This document shows positions 54,571-63,553 of a stretch of DNA of 64,000 nucleotides, piece after piece. The notes beneath the pieces are model-generated. The model saw only the letters and a program-made list of their open reading frames with translations, ran no database searches and was not told where the DNA came from. The DNA is taken from the NCBI RefSeq assembly GCF_900239185.1, contig NZ_OENA01000013.1, forward strand, positions 1-64,000, in the 5' to 3' direction. The stretch's first letter is position 1; each line of letters opens with the position of its first letter. The DNA comes from Tenacibaculum finnmarkense (GTDB lineage: Bacteria; Bacteroidota; Bacteroidia; Flavobacteriales; Flavobacteriaceae). The translations under genes were made by a program, and so were the position numbers.

Positions 54571-55449
54571 TTATAAGCCTATTTTTTCACCCATTTTAAC
54601 AAAGGTTTCAATACGATTTTTAGTGTTTTTTAAAATATCGGCATCTATTTTGATGTTTTTTTTATCAACAATTAAAACAATCGTTGAGCCACCAAAAGCA
54701 AAATAACCCATTTCATCTCCTTTTTTTACAGGTAGATTAGCTGTATAGGTTTCTATAATACTTCCAACCATGGTAGCGCCAACAGGGGCTACAATAATAT
54801 CGCCTTTTACTTGGGATGATAAAATACAGTACTCTCGCTTGTTCTCACAAAAAACTTTGGTAAAATTAGCGGCTAGGGCATAGGGCGAAACGGAAAAATA
54901 ACTACCTTTTATTTTAGTCATTTTTGAAGGCATTCCTTTAAACGGAAAATGATAACGATGATAATCGTTTGGTGCTAATCGTAAAATAATTAACGATGAA
55001 TTTTTGTGTTTTTCGGCTAAAGCATCATTTCCTAAAAATTCTTTTAGTGTAAATTGTCGTCCTTTTACAAAGAAATTATCAATATCAGCAATATTTTCAA
55101 AAGCCAACATTTTTCCATCGCCAGGCGAAACGAATCCGTTTTCAATAGGACGTGCGCCTCGTTTTAGTTTTCTATAGAAAAAATCATTAAAAGAAACATA
55201 CTCTTCTATTGGTTTTTGCGCTTCATTCATGTCGATACCTAAATCGTTTACAAAACCTTCAATTTTAGTAACCGAATTTGGTTTGTCCATTAATTTGCCA
55301 TACCAAGAAGATAAAAATTTACGTTTTGCAATTGGTAAAAGTGCCATTTTACCAAATGGATTATGATATAATAATTTTAAAAAACCTTCACCTGGAGGTG
55401 TTTCTGTAATTTTATTTCCTGATTTTCTGTCAATAAATTGTATTTTCAT
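54571..55449 (-). CDS. psd: Phosphatidylserine decarboxylase
   Basis: Forms phosphatidylethanolamine from phosphatidylserine at the inner membrane. The 292-aa proenzyme has FVSPGDGKMLAFENI, RLAPNDYHRYHFPFKGMPSKM with the conserved catalytic-type Asp and His, APVGATMVGSI, and near the C-terminus FAFGGSTIVLIV; the GGST sequence is the self-cleavage site that creates the pyruvoyl group on Ser (family knowledge, usually LGST). The protein is of the longer type that begins with a roughly 75-residue N-terminal region. It lies 5 nt downstream of mutB, so it may be co-transcribed with the mutase genes. Confidence 0.92.
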   Translation of the reverse strand: MKIQFIDRKSGNKITETPPGEGFLKLLYHNPFGKMALLPIAKRKFLSSWYGKLMDKPNSVTKIEGFVNDLGIDMNEAQKPIEEYVSFNDFFYRKLKRGARPIENGFVSPGDGKMLAFENIADIDNFFVKGRQFTLKEFLGNDALAEKHKNSSLIILRLAPNDYHRYHFPFKGMPSKMTKIKGSYFSVSPYALAANFTKVFCENKREYCILSSQVKGDIIVAPVGATMVGSIIETYTANLPVKKGDEMGYFAFGGSTIVLIVDKKNIKIDADILKNTKNRIETFVKMGEKIGL

Positions 55450-55454
55450 AACTC

Positions 55455-57518
55455 TTACGCTTCTGTGCGATCAATTAAAATAGTTAAAATATCAATGGCT
55501 GCTTGTGCAATTTTGGTTCCAGGACCAAAAACACCAACAGCACCCGTGTCAAATAAAAATGGATAATCTTTTGTAGGAATTACACCACCAACAACGACCA
55601 TAATCTTTTCAGAATCGTGTTTTTTTAATGCTTTAATTACTTCTGGAACTAAAGTTTTATGCCCCGCAGCTAACGAAGAAACGCCTAAAATATGAACATT
55701 GTTTTCAATAGCCTGTTTACTAGCCTCTTCAGGTGTTTGAAATAAAGGAGCAATAAATACTTCAAAACCTAAGTCGGTAAAAGCGGTAGCGACTATTTTT
55801 ACGCCCCTATCATGCCCATCTTGCCCTAGTTTAGTTAGCATTATTCGGGGTTTTACGCCTTGTGTTTTTTTGAATTTATAAACTAATTTAGCAGCTTCTT
55901 TAAATGTTTTATCGGTTTTAATTTCGGCAGCATAGACTCCCGAAATAGTTTTAGGGACTGCTTTATGACGTTTAAAAACACGTTCTAAAGCTGTTGAAAT
56001 TTCTCCTAAAGTAGCCCTGTTTCTTGCGGCTTTTATGGCTAAATCTAATAAGTTCCCTTTATTTGATATAGCACAATTGGTTAAATTAGTTAACGATTTT
56101 TGAACACGATCGTTATCTCTTTTACTTTTGATGTCGTTTAATCTTTTTATTTGAGATAAACGTACCGCCTGGTTATCAACCTCTAAAATAGGAATTGGGG
56201 TTTCCTTACTTAAGGGATATTTATTAACACCTATAATTACATCTTGACCACTGTCAATTCGTGCTTGTTTTTTAGCTGCTGCTTGTTCAATACGCATTTT
56301 AGGAATTCCTTTTTCAATGGCTTTAGTCATACCACCGAAAGCTTCAATTTCTTGAATTAATTCCCATGCTTTATTGCTAATATCTTGGGTTAATTGTTCT
56401 AAATGATAACTTCCTGCCCAAGGATCGACTGTTTTGGTAATATGTGTTTCTTCTTGTAAATATAGTTGGGTATTACGAGCAATACGTGCCGAAAAATCGG
56501 TAGGTAAAGCCATCGCTTCATCTAAGGAGTTGGTGTGTAAACTTTGTGTGCCACCAAATACAGCTGCCATTGCCTCAATAGTGGTACGTGCTACGTTATT
56601 AAAAGGATCTTGGGCAGTTAATGACCATCCGCTTGTTTGGCAATGTGCTCGTAAAGCTAATGATTTCGGGTTTTTAGGATTAAATTGTTGTACTATTTTA
56701 GCCCACAACATTCTTCCTGCACGCATTTTTGCAATTTCTGTAAAATGATTCATGCCAATTCCCCAGAAAAAAGACAGTCTAGGAGCAAAAGTATCAATAT
56801 CCATTCCTACGGAAAGCCCTTTTCTAAGATACTCTAAACCATCGGCAAGCGTATAAGCTAATTCAATTTCGGGGGTAGCACCTGCTTCTTGCATGTGATA
56901 GCCAGAAATAGAAATGGAATTATATTTAGGCATTTTTTCAGCCGTATATTTAAAAATATCAGCAATAATTTTCATGGAAGGAGTTGGCGGATAAATGTAG
57001 GTATTACGCACCATAAACTCCTTTAAAATATCATTTTGAATAGTTCCTGATAATAATTCAGGAGCTACACCTTGCTCTTGGGCTGCTACAATATAAAAGG
57101 CTAAAATGGGTAAAACTGCACCATTCATGGTCATGGAAACAGACATTTTATCTAACGGAATTTGGTCGAATAGTATTTTCATATCTTCGACCGAATCAAT
57201 AGCCACACCTGCTTTACCAACATCAGCTTGCACACGCTGATGATCTGAATCGTAACCACGATGTGTTGCTAAATCAAAAGCTACAGAAAGTCCTTTTTGA
57301 CCTGCTGCTAAGTTTTTTCTGTAAAAAGCATTGCTTTCTTGTGCAGTCGAAAATCCTGCATACTGACGAATCGTCCAAGGTTTATTAACATACATTGTAG
57401 CGTAAGGACCTCGCAGATTTGGTGCAATACCAGCTACAAAGTCTTCATGTTTTTTGTGCGAAACGGTTTGTTTTTCGTTTAAATTTAACTGTATGTTAGC
57501 GATGTTTTTTCTACTCAT
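55455..57518 (-). CDS. mutB: Methylmalonyl-CoA mutase, large subunit
   Basis: Interconverts succinyl-CoA and (R)-methylmalonyl-CoA using adenosylcobalamin; it serves propionate metabolism. The 687-aa chain has the catalytic TIM-barrel with [65 protein letters not shown] and [18 protein letters not shown], then the C-terminal cobalamin domain from about residue 555 with the ligand motif [18 protein letters not shown] and [16 protein letters not shown]. It overlaps mutA by 8 nt, the usual heterodimer arrangement. Confidence 0.95.
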   Translation of the reverse strand: MSRKNIANIQLNLNEKQTVSHKKHEDFVAGIAPNLRGPYATMYVNKPWTIRQYAGFSTAQESNAFYRKNLAAGQKGLSVAFDLATHRGYDSDHQRVQADVGKAGVAIDSVEDMKILFDQIPLDKMSVSMTMNGAVLPILAFYIVAAQEQGVAPELLSGTIQNDILKEFMVRNTYIYPPTPSMKIIADIFKYTAEKMPKYNSISISGYHMQEAGATPEIELAYTLADGLEYLRKGLSVGMDIDTFAPRLSFFWGIGMNHFTEIAKMRAGRMLWAKIVQQFNPKNPKSLALRAHCQTSGWSLTAQDPFNNVARTTIEAMAAVFGGTQSLHTNSLDEAMALPTDFSARIARNTQLYLQEETHITKTVDPWAGSYHLEQLTQDISNKAWELIQEIEAFGGMTKAIEKGIPKMRIEQAAAKKQARIDSGQDVIIGVNKYPLSKETPIPILEVDNQAVRLSQIKRLNDIKSKRDNDRVQKSLTNLTNCAISNKGNLLDLAIKAARNRATLGEISTALERVFKRHKAVPKTISGVYAAEIKTDKTFKEAAKLVYKFKKTQGVKPRIMLTKLGQDGHDRGVKIVATAFTDLGFEVFIAPLFQTPEEASKQAIENNVHILGVSSLAAGHKTLVPEVIKALKKHDSEKIMVVVGGVIPTKDYPFLFDTGAVGVFGPGTKIAQAAIDILTILIDRTEA

Positions 57519-58860
57519 TGCCTAACCTTTTTTGTTCTAGCTTTTCGGCTAATCTTTTTTGTATAATAGGTAAAATTAGGGTTTTATCATTTCTAATTTT
57601 GATAAACGGAAAAAGCGATAAATTATGACTCATTATATCTTTATCGTTTGCTGTTTTATTAGCGCCTATTAATACGATTTCGCCAGCATCAAATTTTGCT
57701 TGTTCTTTATCCGAAGAATCTTTAATTTTTCGTTGAATAATGCCTTCTTTTAATTGTTTTAAAAAACCACCACCTTTTTCAATGGTTTTAAAGACTACTA
57801 AAGCATTTTGTGAAAGTTGTTTTGTTATCGATTCAATATAATACGTACCATCAGCAAAATTTTGAGCCTCTGACAATTCGGCTTCTTGTTGTAAAATTAA
57901 CAGCTGATTTCTTGAAATACGCTCTCCAAATTCATTTGAATGATGAAAAATATCATCATAAGAAATATTACTAACGGTATCAGCTCCTCCTAAAATAGCA
58001 CTCATACATTCCGACGTGCTTCGAAGCATATTTACATTATAGTCGTACATAGATTTATTTCGGGAAGTTGGCTTTACAAATACATGCGCTTTATTATTAA
58101 CAACGTCATATTCTTTTAAAAGCGCTGCCCATAAAATTCTGAAAGCCCTAAGTTTTGCAATTTCGAAGAAATAATTACTGCCTACCGAAAAATTAAAATG
58201 AATTTGATTGGCTATTTTACCGCCAAAATAATTTAAATATTCATTAGCATGGGCTAGGGTGTAGGCGAGTTGTTGGGTAATAGTTGCCCCCGCATTTTGA
58301 TATATAGAAGCGTTGATGCAAATAGTATTACAGCTATGCTCTATGATTTTTTTAAGCTCTTTAATACCGTTACTCGAATGGCTAAACCAATTTCCTGTAC
58401 TTGCTAAATTACCAATAAGATCAATATTGAAATAACAATTTTTAGAGTTTATAAATGTTGATAATTCAATGACAAAATCAGCCGTTAAAAACTTTAAATT
58501 AAAGTATAATAAGGTGTTTTTTACATCGATATTTTTTAAAAGAATTTTATAATCAAAAGGAGTTTTTGCTTTAAATTCAATAGCTTTTGCACCTCTTTTT
58601 AAAGAATCGATTGCAAAATTATTTGCTGTTTCAGCATCTTCAATATAAATTGATTGGCAAATGGTAAATCCTTTTTCAGGCGTATTTATATTGGTGTTTG
58701 TTTGATCGTCTTTTGTGTAAAAAGGTCTAACGGTAATCCCTTCATCGGTTTTCCATAGTAGCGTATTATTATAGTCATCCCCATTAAGGTCAACTTGAAT
58801 TTTCTGCTTCCATTGTGCAGCGCTACTTTCTTGAAACTCGTTAAATAGGTAATCACTCAT
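57511..58860 (-). CDS. mutA: Methylmalonyl-CoA mutase, small subunit
   Basis: Catalytically inactive partner of MutB. The 449-aa chain keeps a TIM-barrel-like domain ([59 protein letters not shown]) but has no cobalamin-binding DxHxxG motif and lacks most of the C-terminal domain, so it is shorter than the roughly 600-residue MutA of actinobacteria. This truncated form is common in Bacteroidetes. It overlaps mutB by 8 nt and the DivIC-like gene upstream by 1 nt. Confidence 0.9.
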   Translation of the reverse strand: MSDYLFNEFQESSAAQWKQKIQVDLNGDDYNNTLLWKTDEGITVRPFYTKDDQTNTNINTPEKGFTICQSIYIEDAETANNFAIDSLKRGAKAIEFKAKTPFDYKILLKNIDVKNTLLYFNLKFLTADFVIELSTFINSKNCYFNIDLIGNLASTGNWFSHSSNGIKELKKIIEHSCNTICINASIYQNAGATITQQLAYTLAHANEYLNYFGGKIANQIHFNFSVGSNYFFEIAKLRAFRILWAALLKEYDVVNNKAHVFVKPTSRNKSMYDYNVNMLRSTSECMSAILGGADTVSNISYDDIFHHSNEFGERISRNQLLILQQEAELSEAQNFADGTYYIESITKQLSQNALVVFKTIEKGGGFLKQLKEGIIQRKIKDSSDKEQAKFDAGEIVLIGANKTANDKDIMSHNLSLFPFIKIRNDKTLILPIIQKRLAEKLEQKRLGNE

Positions 58861-59177
58861 TATTTAGGTATCGTATCAAATTCTATAATATAAATATCTT
58901 CATTTTCTTTTTTCATTAAATACCTTTCACGGGCATAATGCTCTAGTTGTACAGAATTTTGAAGCTTATTTATGGTTTCTTTATCTTTTTTGATTTTTTT
59001 TTCATGATAAGCTATCCAAAGATTTAACTTTTCAATCTCTTTATTAAATTCTCTATGTGTAAGATATGAATTTTCATCAAAAAACCCCATCCAAATTACA
59101 AACACGGTTAAAATAAGAGCATAAGGATTTGTTATTACTTTATAATAAGGGGTGTTTTTGATTGATTTTAAATTCAT
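58860..59177 (-). CDS. Septum formation initiator family protein (FtsB/DivIC-like)
   Basis: A 105-aa single-pass membrane protein. A short N-terminal cytoplasmic piece, a membrane helix at about residues 16-32 (YALILTVFVIWMGFF), then a coiled coil (EFNKEIEKLNLWIAYHEKKI, KDKETINKLQNS) and the family-typical LEHYARERYLMKKENEDIYIIEF. FtsB/DivIC proteins link early and late divisome components. It starts 2 nt after udk and overlaps mutA by 1 nt, giving a compact udk-divIC-mutA-mutB-psd series. Confidence 0.88.
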   Translation of the reverse strand: MNLKSIKNTPYYKVITNPYALILTVFVIWMGFFDENSYLTHREFNKEIEKLNLWIAYHEKKIKKDKETINKLQNSVQLEHYARERYLMKKENEDIYIIEFDTIPK

Positions 59178-59179
59178 AA

Positions 59180-59794
59180 CTATAGGCGATCAGTAATTAC
59201 GGTTCTAACAATATCAACAGCTACAGTATTGTATTTATCATTAGGAATGATAATATCTGCATAACTTTTTGTAGGTTCGATAAATTGTTGATGCATTGGT
59301 TTTAGCGTGTCTTGATACCTGCTTAAAACTTCATCAACATCTCTTCCTCTTTCTTTAATATCTCGACGAACACGTCTTATTAAGCGTTCATCAGCATCAG
59401 CATGTACAAATATTTTTATGTCGCAAAGATTTCTTACCGCTTCGCTATTAAAAATTAAAATACCTTCAATAATAATCACTTTTTTAGGAAGTGTTTTTAC
59501 AGTGCTATTAATTCTATTGTGTTTTTCAAAAGAATAAATAGGTTGTTGAATAGTTTTATTATTTTTTAAATCACTTAAATGTTTTGTCAGTAATTCAAAA
59601 TCGATAGATTTTGGATGATCAAAATTTATTTTTGAGCGTTCTTCGTGATTTAAATTATCTGTTTGGCTGTAGTAAGAATCTTGTGATAGTATACAAACTT
59701 CGTTTTGAGGAAGCTCATTTATTATTTGGTTTACAACGGTTGTTTTTCCGCTACCAGTTCCGCCAGCGATGCCGATTACAAATATATTTTTCAT
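59180..59794 (-). CDS. udk: Uridine kinase
   Basis: Phosphorylates uridine and cytidine to the monophosphates. The 204-aa protein has the P-loop IGIAGGTGSGKTTVVNQI, LSQDSYYSQTDNL, the NFDHPKSIDFELL substrate loop, IIEGILIFNSEAVRNLCDIKIFV (as IIEGILIFNSEAVR) and the RLIRRVRRDIKERGRDVDEVL lid. These are typical of Udk rather than phosphoribulokinase. It is the first gene of the minus-strand operon, behind a -7 element at 59824-59831. Confidence 0.94.
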   Translation of the reverse strand: MKNIFVIGIAGGTGSGKTTVVNQIINELPQNEVCILSQDSYYSQTDNLNHEERSKINFDHPKSIDFELLTKHLSDLKNNKTIQQPIYSFEKHNRINSTVKTLPKKVIIIEGILIFNSEAVRNLCDIKIFVHADADERLIRRVRRDIKERGRDVDEVLSRYQDTLKPMHQQFIEPTKSYADIIIPNDKYNTVAVDIVRTVITDRL

Positions 59795-59823
59795 AGATTT
59801 TTCTTAAGGTATAATAATGACAA

Positions 59824-59831
59824 CAAATTTA
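59824..59831 (-). promoter_or_regulatory. Candidate -7 element for the udk operon
   Basis: Reads TAAATTTG on the minus strand, 29 nt before the udk start. It is located between udk and the tRNA-Thr terminator, as expected for a new transcription unit. Confidence 0.55.
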
Positions 59832-59848
59832 GGGAAATAACTGCATAA

Positions 59849-59880
59849 AAAAAGTGCTAACTTTACAGTTAGCACTTTTT
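59849..59880 (-). terminator. Terminator of tRNA-Thr
   Basis: AAAAAGTGCTAACT and AGTTAGCACTTTTT form a 14-bp perfect stem with a TTAC loop. It stands directly 3' of the tRNA gene on the minus strand. Confidence 0.88.
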
Positions 59881-59886
59881 ATTTTG

Positions 59887-59960
59887 AGCCGATGGAGGGA
59901 CTCGAACCCACGACCTGCTGATTACAAATCAGCTGCTCTAGCCAGCTGAGCTACATCGGC
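59887..59960 (-). tRNA. tRNA-Thr (anticodon UGU)
   Basis: Minus-strand cloverleaf of 74 nt: acceptor GCCGATG paired with CATCGGC, D arm GCTC/GAGC, anticodon stem GCTGA/TCAGC with anticodon TGT (plus-strand positions 59924-59926), T arm around GGTTCGAGTCC, discriminator U. CCA is not encoded. Confidence 0.96.
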
Positions 59961-59981
59961 TTGTTGCTCCTAAGAGCGCTG

Positions 59982-60011
59982 CAAATATATAACCTTTTTA
60001 AGGATTGACAA
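59982..60011 (-). promoter_or_regulatory. Promoter of tRNA-Thr
   Basis: On the minus strand TTGTC (TTG at 60009-60011), 19 nt, then TATATTTG (59982-59989), 21 nt before the tRNA 5' end. It is the same element pair and spacing as in front of tRNA-Val. Confidence 0.85.
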
Positions 60012-60222
60012 AATTTTTTTTAGATTTTTTTGAACTTTTTTTGAGGTGTTTTTTTGAAGTGTTTTTAACTTATTGATTTACATATTTATACGGTATTTTG
60101 TGGATTTAAAAAAAATAATCAGATTATTAAAAAAACAAATAATATAAGATGAAAATTGGCTTTTACTCTTCTTTTTTTAATTGATATTGTCTTTGAATTT
60201 TTCAAAAACTTGAAAAATTTTG

Positions 60223-60321
60223 TAAATTTTATCTGAAAAAAGTTTTATGACAGGTTAAATAAATCGAATTAGTGAAGTTTAATTCAAAATATTTAGCATG
60301 TTTAAATTTTATCTGAAAAAA
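60223..60321 (+). repeat. 19-nt direct repeat pair
   Basis: TAAATTTTATCTGAAAAAA occurs at 60223-60241 and again at 60303-60321, 80 nt apart, in a region with no gene. Confidence 0.6.
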
Positions 60322-60353
60322 AAAGTATAGAAAAATAGAAAATGGGCATTGGT

Positions 60354-60436
60354 GTCACCCTAAATTTATTTCAGGTTTAGATCCTGATTTTTTATAGTTC
60401 TCTTGTTTGTGGTATGCTTCAACAAATCAAGTATGG
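60354..60436. repeat. Dispersed inverted repeat, family 2, degenerate copy 2
   Basis: Shares GTCA, TAAATTTATTTCAG, ATCCTGATTT and the paired ATGCTTCAA ... AAGTATGG end with the copy at 37526-37602, but arms are mutated and the spacer differs. Confidence 0.55.
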
Positions 60437-60575
60437 ATTATTGAGATTTATCTGTTTTGAAATAAATTTCATGGATGATTTTTGTCAATTCAAGTAATTT
60501 GAAGAGGAAAAATTACTCGAGTTTTAAATAAGCTCTTAAATTTCTGAGCTTTATTAAAACTGTTTTTAACAAAAA

Positions 60576-60605
60576 AAAGCCCTAGTTAAAACTAGAACTT
60601 TTATC
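60576..60605 (-). terminator. Degraded terminator of the 76-aa gene
   Basis: CTAGTTAAAACTAG with flanking A tract and CTTTT. The left arm AAAAGCCCTAGTT and right arm AACTAGAACTTTT mismatch at two or three central pairs, so activity is uncertain. It lies about 90 nt beyond the stop codon. Confidence 0.4.
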
Positions 60606-60695
60606 GAGAATATAAATTATTAAGAATAATAATTAAAAAAAATCATTCCATCGTTATTGTAAACGAGCAAATACATGATTTATTGTTGTAATAAA

Positions 60696-60926
60696 TTATG
60701 CAGTTAAAGGTTTTCCTTTTAATCGTTTTTCAATTCTTTGTTTTACCACAGTTAATCGCTTCATAGCATCCATTAGAGCACTATCTTTCGTTTCTTTATA
60801 TACTTCGTTAATTTCTAGTATTAAAGACTTCACCTCTCTTGAAGCTAATATTCTATCACTAGTAGTAATAAACTTGAATTTTCTGTGTTCAAATTCGTCT
60901 GCTTTACTAATTAATTCTGAGTTCAT
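60696..60926 (-). CDS. Small hypothetical protein, 76 aa
   Basis: I do not recognise this protein. It is highly charged and predicted mostly helical, without membrane segments or cysteines (begins MNSELISKADEFEHRKFKFI, ends VKQRIEKRLKGKPLTA). Support for being real: its codon use is like that of its neighbours, it has a -7 element with an upstream inverted repeat about 100 nt before the start, and a terminator-like hairpin after it. Its isolation between two long non-coding stretches makes any pathway guess unsafe. It could be a small DNA-, RNA- or protein-binding regulator. Confidence 0.6.
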   Translation of the reverse strand: MNSELISKADEFEHRKFKFITTSDRILASREVKSLILEINEVYKETKDSALMDAMKRLTVVKQRIEKRLKGKPLTA

Positions 60927-61024
60927 AAAATACTTACTTATTTTAATTAAATTATCTTTTAGATCTTAGCCTGGTTATTGATTTTGTTGTTAAACAAAAA
61001 TGGTTAAAAAACTAAAATAGGCGA

Positions 61025-61032
61025 CAAATATA
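61025..61032 (-). promoter_or_regulatory. Candidate -7 element for the 76-aa gene
   Basis: Reads TATATTTG on the minus strand, 98 nt before the start at 60926. A TTG at the right -33 distance is missing; instead an inverted repeat begins 23 nt upstream. Confidence 0.5.
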
Positions 61033-61055
61033 TATTAATCTTTTTGTTTACCTAT

Positions 61056-61080
61056 AATAAAACAATCAAATTGTTTTATT
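61056..61080. promoter_or_regulatory. Perfect 10-bp inverted repeat upstream of the promoter
   Basis: AATAAAACAA and TTGTTTTATT around a TCAAA loop. Relative to the -7 element at 61025-61032 it covers roughly positions -35 to -60 on the minus strand, a usual place for an operator. It is too short and lacks a U run for a terminator of either neighbour. Confidence 0.45.
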
Positions 61081-61372
61081 TATCTATAAAATTTCTTTAT
61101 ATAGTTCATTAAAGGCTAACTTTTTCTCTTTTATCAATTTAAGATCTAGTTTTCTTAAGTGAAATATAATAAAAATTTATGAAATTCCCAAATCTATTAA
61201 TAGAACTTTAACGTTTTCAGTGAATTGCCTGTTAAGAATCTTTTATGACTCTTGTAAATAGCCAAGAATAAAGTATTTTTGACCTACCGTTAAAAATATT
61301 CTTTTTTGATGAATATTTTAAGCGTTAATTACATATTAAATGGCTTGTTTCAGCTTAAAAATTAAAAAATAA

Positions 61373-61978
61373 ATGCAAAAAATTTTATTAGTTATTTTCA
61401 TAATTACACTTCAGTCATGCAATAGTAAACAGAAAAGAAAACTTCTTGGAAATTCTACTTTTCAAAAAGAAATGAATTCAGAATTTAAAGATGCATCAAA
61501 ATCGCCTTTAACAAAAAGCGGGTTGCGAAAATTTAAAGAGTTAGATTTTTTCAAAATTGATACAACCTATAAAGTAACCGCAAAAATTGTTAAAACACCC
61601 GACGCTCCAAATTTTCATTTTCCAACCACAAAAGGGACTGTTGTTGTTTATAAAAAATATGGAAATATTTTATTTAAAATTGCTGATAAAAATTTTAAAC
61701 TCGCTATCTATAAAGATACAAAACCAAGTAAAAAATATGAAAATAATTTGTTTTTACCTTTTTTAGATAAAACCAATGGCAAAACAAGTTATCAAGGCGG
61801 TCGTTTTATTGACATTTTAACCACCGATGAAACTCAAAATGGTACAATTTTAATTGATTTTAACCAAGCTTACAATCCGTATTGTGCGTATAGTAATCGG
61901 TATTCTTGCCCAATTACACCGAGAGATAATTATTTAGATATTGAAATAAAGGCAGGGGTAAAGGCGTATAAAAAGTAA
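61373..61978 (+). CDS. DUF1684-family lipoprotein
   Basis: A 201-aa envelope protein. The signal peptide ends in a lipobox (ITLQSC, Cys about residue 16). The C-terminal half shows the pattern I associate with DUF1684: NLFLPFLDKTNGKTSYQGGR, ILIDFNQAYNPYCAYSNRYS, and the terminal CPITPRDNYLDIEIKAGVK. The PYCAYS...CPxxP...LxxxIxAG block is the family hallmark; function is unknown. Here the N-terminal half (FQKEMNSEFKDASKSPLTKSGLRKF style, positions 25-50) fits the same family. It seems to be a single-gene unit. The neighbour on the other strand is a DoxX-like membrane protein. Confidence 0.8.
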   Translation: MQKILLVIFIITLQSCNSKQKRKLLGNSTFQKEMNSEFKDASKSPLTKSGLRKFKELDFFKIDTTYKVTAKIVKTPDAPNFHFPTTKGTVVVYKKYGNILFKIADKNFKLAIYKDTKPSKKYENNLFLPFLDKTNGKTSYQGGRFIDILTTDETQNGTILIDFNQAYNPYCAYSNRYSCPITPRDNYLDIEIKAGVKAYKK

Positions 61979-62030
61979 AAAATCACTCGAACTTAGCGTT
62001 TTTATGATTTTTACTTTTTGGCGATTTTTT

Positions 62031-62435
62031 TTAATTGTTTTTGATAGCAATACTACTCGAAATTTCTTTGTGTATTTTCCAAGCCCAAGCGATACATAAA
62101 AATTGAAAAGGCAATCGAATTAACGCTGCGGTATGTGAACCGATGGCAGGAGTTGCAGAAAACACATCCCAAATATGAACGGGTAAAAATAAAAGCATCA
62201 AATAAAATATTCCTAAAGCGCCAAGTTTAGCATATTTAGTATTCAGAAATAATAATATTCCTAAGCCGATTTCTAAAATTCCTGACAGATAAATAATCAT
62301 GATCGGAAAGGGTAAAAATGTAGGAACAAAAGGTAAGTAAAAAGTCGGTTTAATAAAATGTTGTACTCCGCCAAACATCATAAATACGGCAAGTATTATT
62401 TTTAATACATTCCAAAATCGGTTTTTTTTTGTCAT
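62031..62435 (-). CDS. DoxX-like small membrane protein
   Basis: A 134-aa inner-membrane protein using ATG 62435 (MTKKNRFWNVLKIILAVFMM); a longer start at 62459 adds eight residues. Four hydrophobic segments are seen (about residues 8-25, 45-63, 70-88 and 105-122). The sequence FGGVQHFIKPTFYLPFVPTFLP and LSGILEIGLGILLFLNTKYAKLG match the DoxX/DoxD-like group of quinone-related or unknown membrane proteins. It is divergent from the AraC regulator at 62606, which might control it. Function cannot be given. Confidence 0.75.
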   Translation of the reverse strand: MTKKNRFWNVLKIILAVFMMFGGVQHFIKPTFYLPFVPTFLPFPIMIIYLSGILEIGLGILLFLNTKYAKLGALGIFYLMLLFLPVHIWDVFSATPAIGSHTAALIRLPFQFLCIAWAWKIHKEISSSIAIKNN

Positions 62436-62495
62436 TATAAGATATATTTTATAGCGCAAGGTACAAAAAAGAATGATTATTCATTTTTTTATTTA

Positions 62496-62503
62496 TATTT
62501 TTG
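62496..62503 (+). promoter_or_regulatory. Candidate -7 element upstream of the AraC regulator
   Basis: TATTTTTG, 102 nt before the ATG at 62606, without a -33 TTG. A weak call in AT-rich sequence. Confidence 0.3.
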
Positions 62504-62605
62504 GAATTTGCTTGGTTTTTTATAAATTTAGGTAAGAATATCGCTCTTAAATAGTTTATTTTTAAAAGCTGTTTTTAAATTGAAAAAAATCAATAAAACA
62601 CATTA

Positions 62606-63484
62606 ATGAAAAATCATAAAAATTACGAAAATCTACAAGACACCCTTTCTTTTTTTAATATTGATTGTCATAACTCGTATTATATATCGTCAGGAAAATC
62701 AATTTTTAAATTTCCTGAAAACCCATTTCGCATGGATTATTACGCCTTTTGCATTTGCACAGATGGCGAAATTGATTTAGAAATTAATGCTATTAATTAT
62801 AAAATAAGCAAGGGGAGTATTTTTTGTTCTGCGCCTTCTACGATTGTTCATTTTTTAAATGCAAGCACTAATTTTAAAATTCAAATTGTGTTTTTTGAAA
62901 AGAATTTTTTACTAACCAATATTTCCGATCCATTTATTATCGAAAAAATGGCGTTATTTCAACAAAATTCCTATTCTGTTGTAAATACATCTGAACAAAA
63001 CACGCGAGTTTTATTAAATATTATCAATAATTTAAAAGAAAAAGAACAGCGTAACGGGAATTTTACCAAAGAGCTTATTCAAACCTTAATTTTTAATCTT
63101 TTACTAGAAATTGCCGAAATTATTCATCATACTACATCAAATATAATTGCAAACAAAGACGTTAAAATAAATACCTATTTACGGTTTAATAAATTAGTGC
63201 AAGAGCATATTTTACAAGAAAAATCGGTTGTTTTTTATGCTAGTGAACTGTGTATTTCTAATAAATATTTAATTGAAATTACCAAGAAAATAGCAGGAAA
63301 AACGCCACATCAAATTATCGAAGAAGCCTTGCTGAAAGAGGCATTAGTATTGTTAGGAAACCCTGTTTTAGCAATTTCTGAAATAGCCTATCAGCTTCAA
63401 TTTAATTCGATTTCGGCTTTCGGGCGATTTTTTAAACGACAAACCGCTATTTCTGCTTCGGAATATCGAAAAACTAAAAAATAA
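62606..63484 (+). CDS. AraC family transcriptional regulator
   Basis: A 292-aa DNA-binding regulator. The N-terminal part is a cupin-like sensing domain (residues 30-120, FRMDYYAFCICTDGEIDLEI, ISKGSIFCSAPSTIVHFL). The C-terminal 100 residues form the double helix-turn-helix of AraC proteins: first HTH around SVVFYASELCISNKYLIEITKK (as ASELCISNKYLIEITKKIAG), second around LAISEIAYQLQFNSISAFGR with FFKRQTAISASEYRK. Likely targets are the truncated gene starting at 63853, whose promoter has three direct repeats, or the divergent DoxX-like gene; this is inference from position. The effector is unknown. Confidence 0.9.
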   Translation: MKNHKNYENLQDTLSFFNIDCHNSYYISSGKSIFKFPENPFRMDYYAFCICTDGEIDLEINAINYKISKGSIFCSAPSTIVHFLNASTNFKIQIVFFEKNFLLTNISDPFIIEKMALFQQNSYSVVNTSEQNTRVLLNIINNLKEKEQRNGNFTKELIQTLIFNLLLEIAEIIHHTTSNIIANKDVKINTYLRFNKLVQEHILQEKSVVFYASELCISNKYLIEITKKIAGKTPHQIIEEALLKEALVLLGNPVLAISEIAYQLQFNSISAFGRFFKRQTAISASEYRKTKK

Positions 63485-63553
63485 ACCCTTCATATTTGTT
63501 CTAAAAACACTTTTACACCTTCGATTTTTTATTTTTTTACTATCTTTTTTTTG

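Larger units (their letters stand above)
60012..60695. other. Gene-poor AT-rich region with several small repeats
   Basis: No convincing coding frame. It contains a hairpin at 60196-60219 (AATTTTTCAA / TTGAAAAATT, 4-nt loop), a 19-nt direct repeat TAAATTTTATCTGAAAAAA at 60223-60241 and 60303-60321, the degenerate family-2 repeat at 60354-60436, and a degraded terminator-like hairpin near 60576-60605. It looks like an old accumulation site for small elements. Confidence 0.6.
60927..61372. other. Intergenic region with minus-strand promoter and inverted repeat
   Basis: A 446-nt AT-rich spacer between the divergent 76-aa gene and DUF1684-like gene. Apart from the -7 element and inverted repeat listed separately I see no gene or RNA signature. 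No plus-strand TAnnTTTG element close to 61373 was found. Confidence 0.5.

Noticed and set aside
59961..60695. Possible rRNA or integrated element after tRNA-Thr
   Set aside because: No integrase, no duplicated tRNA end and no rRNA-like sequence could be seen.
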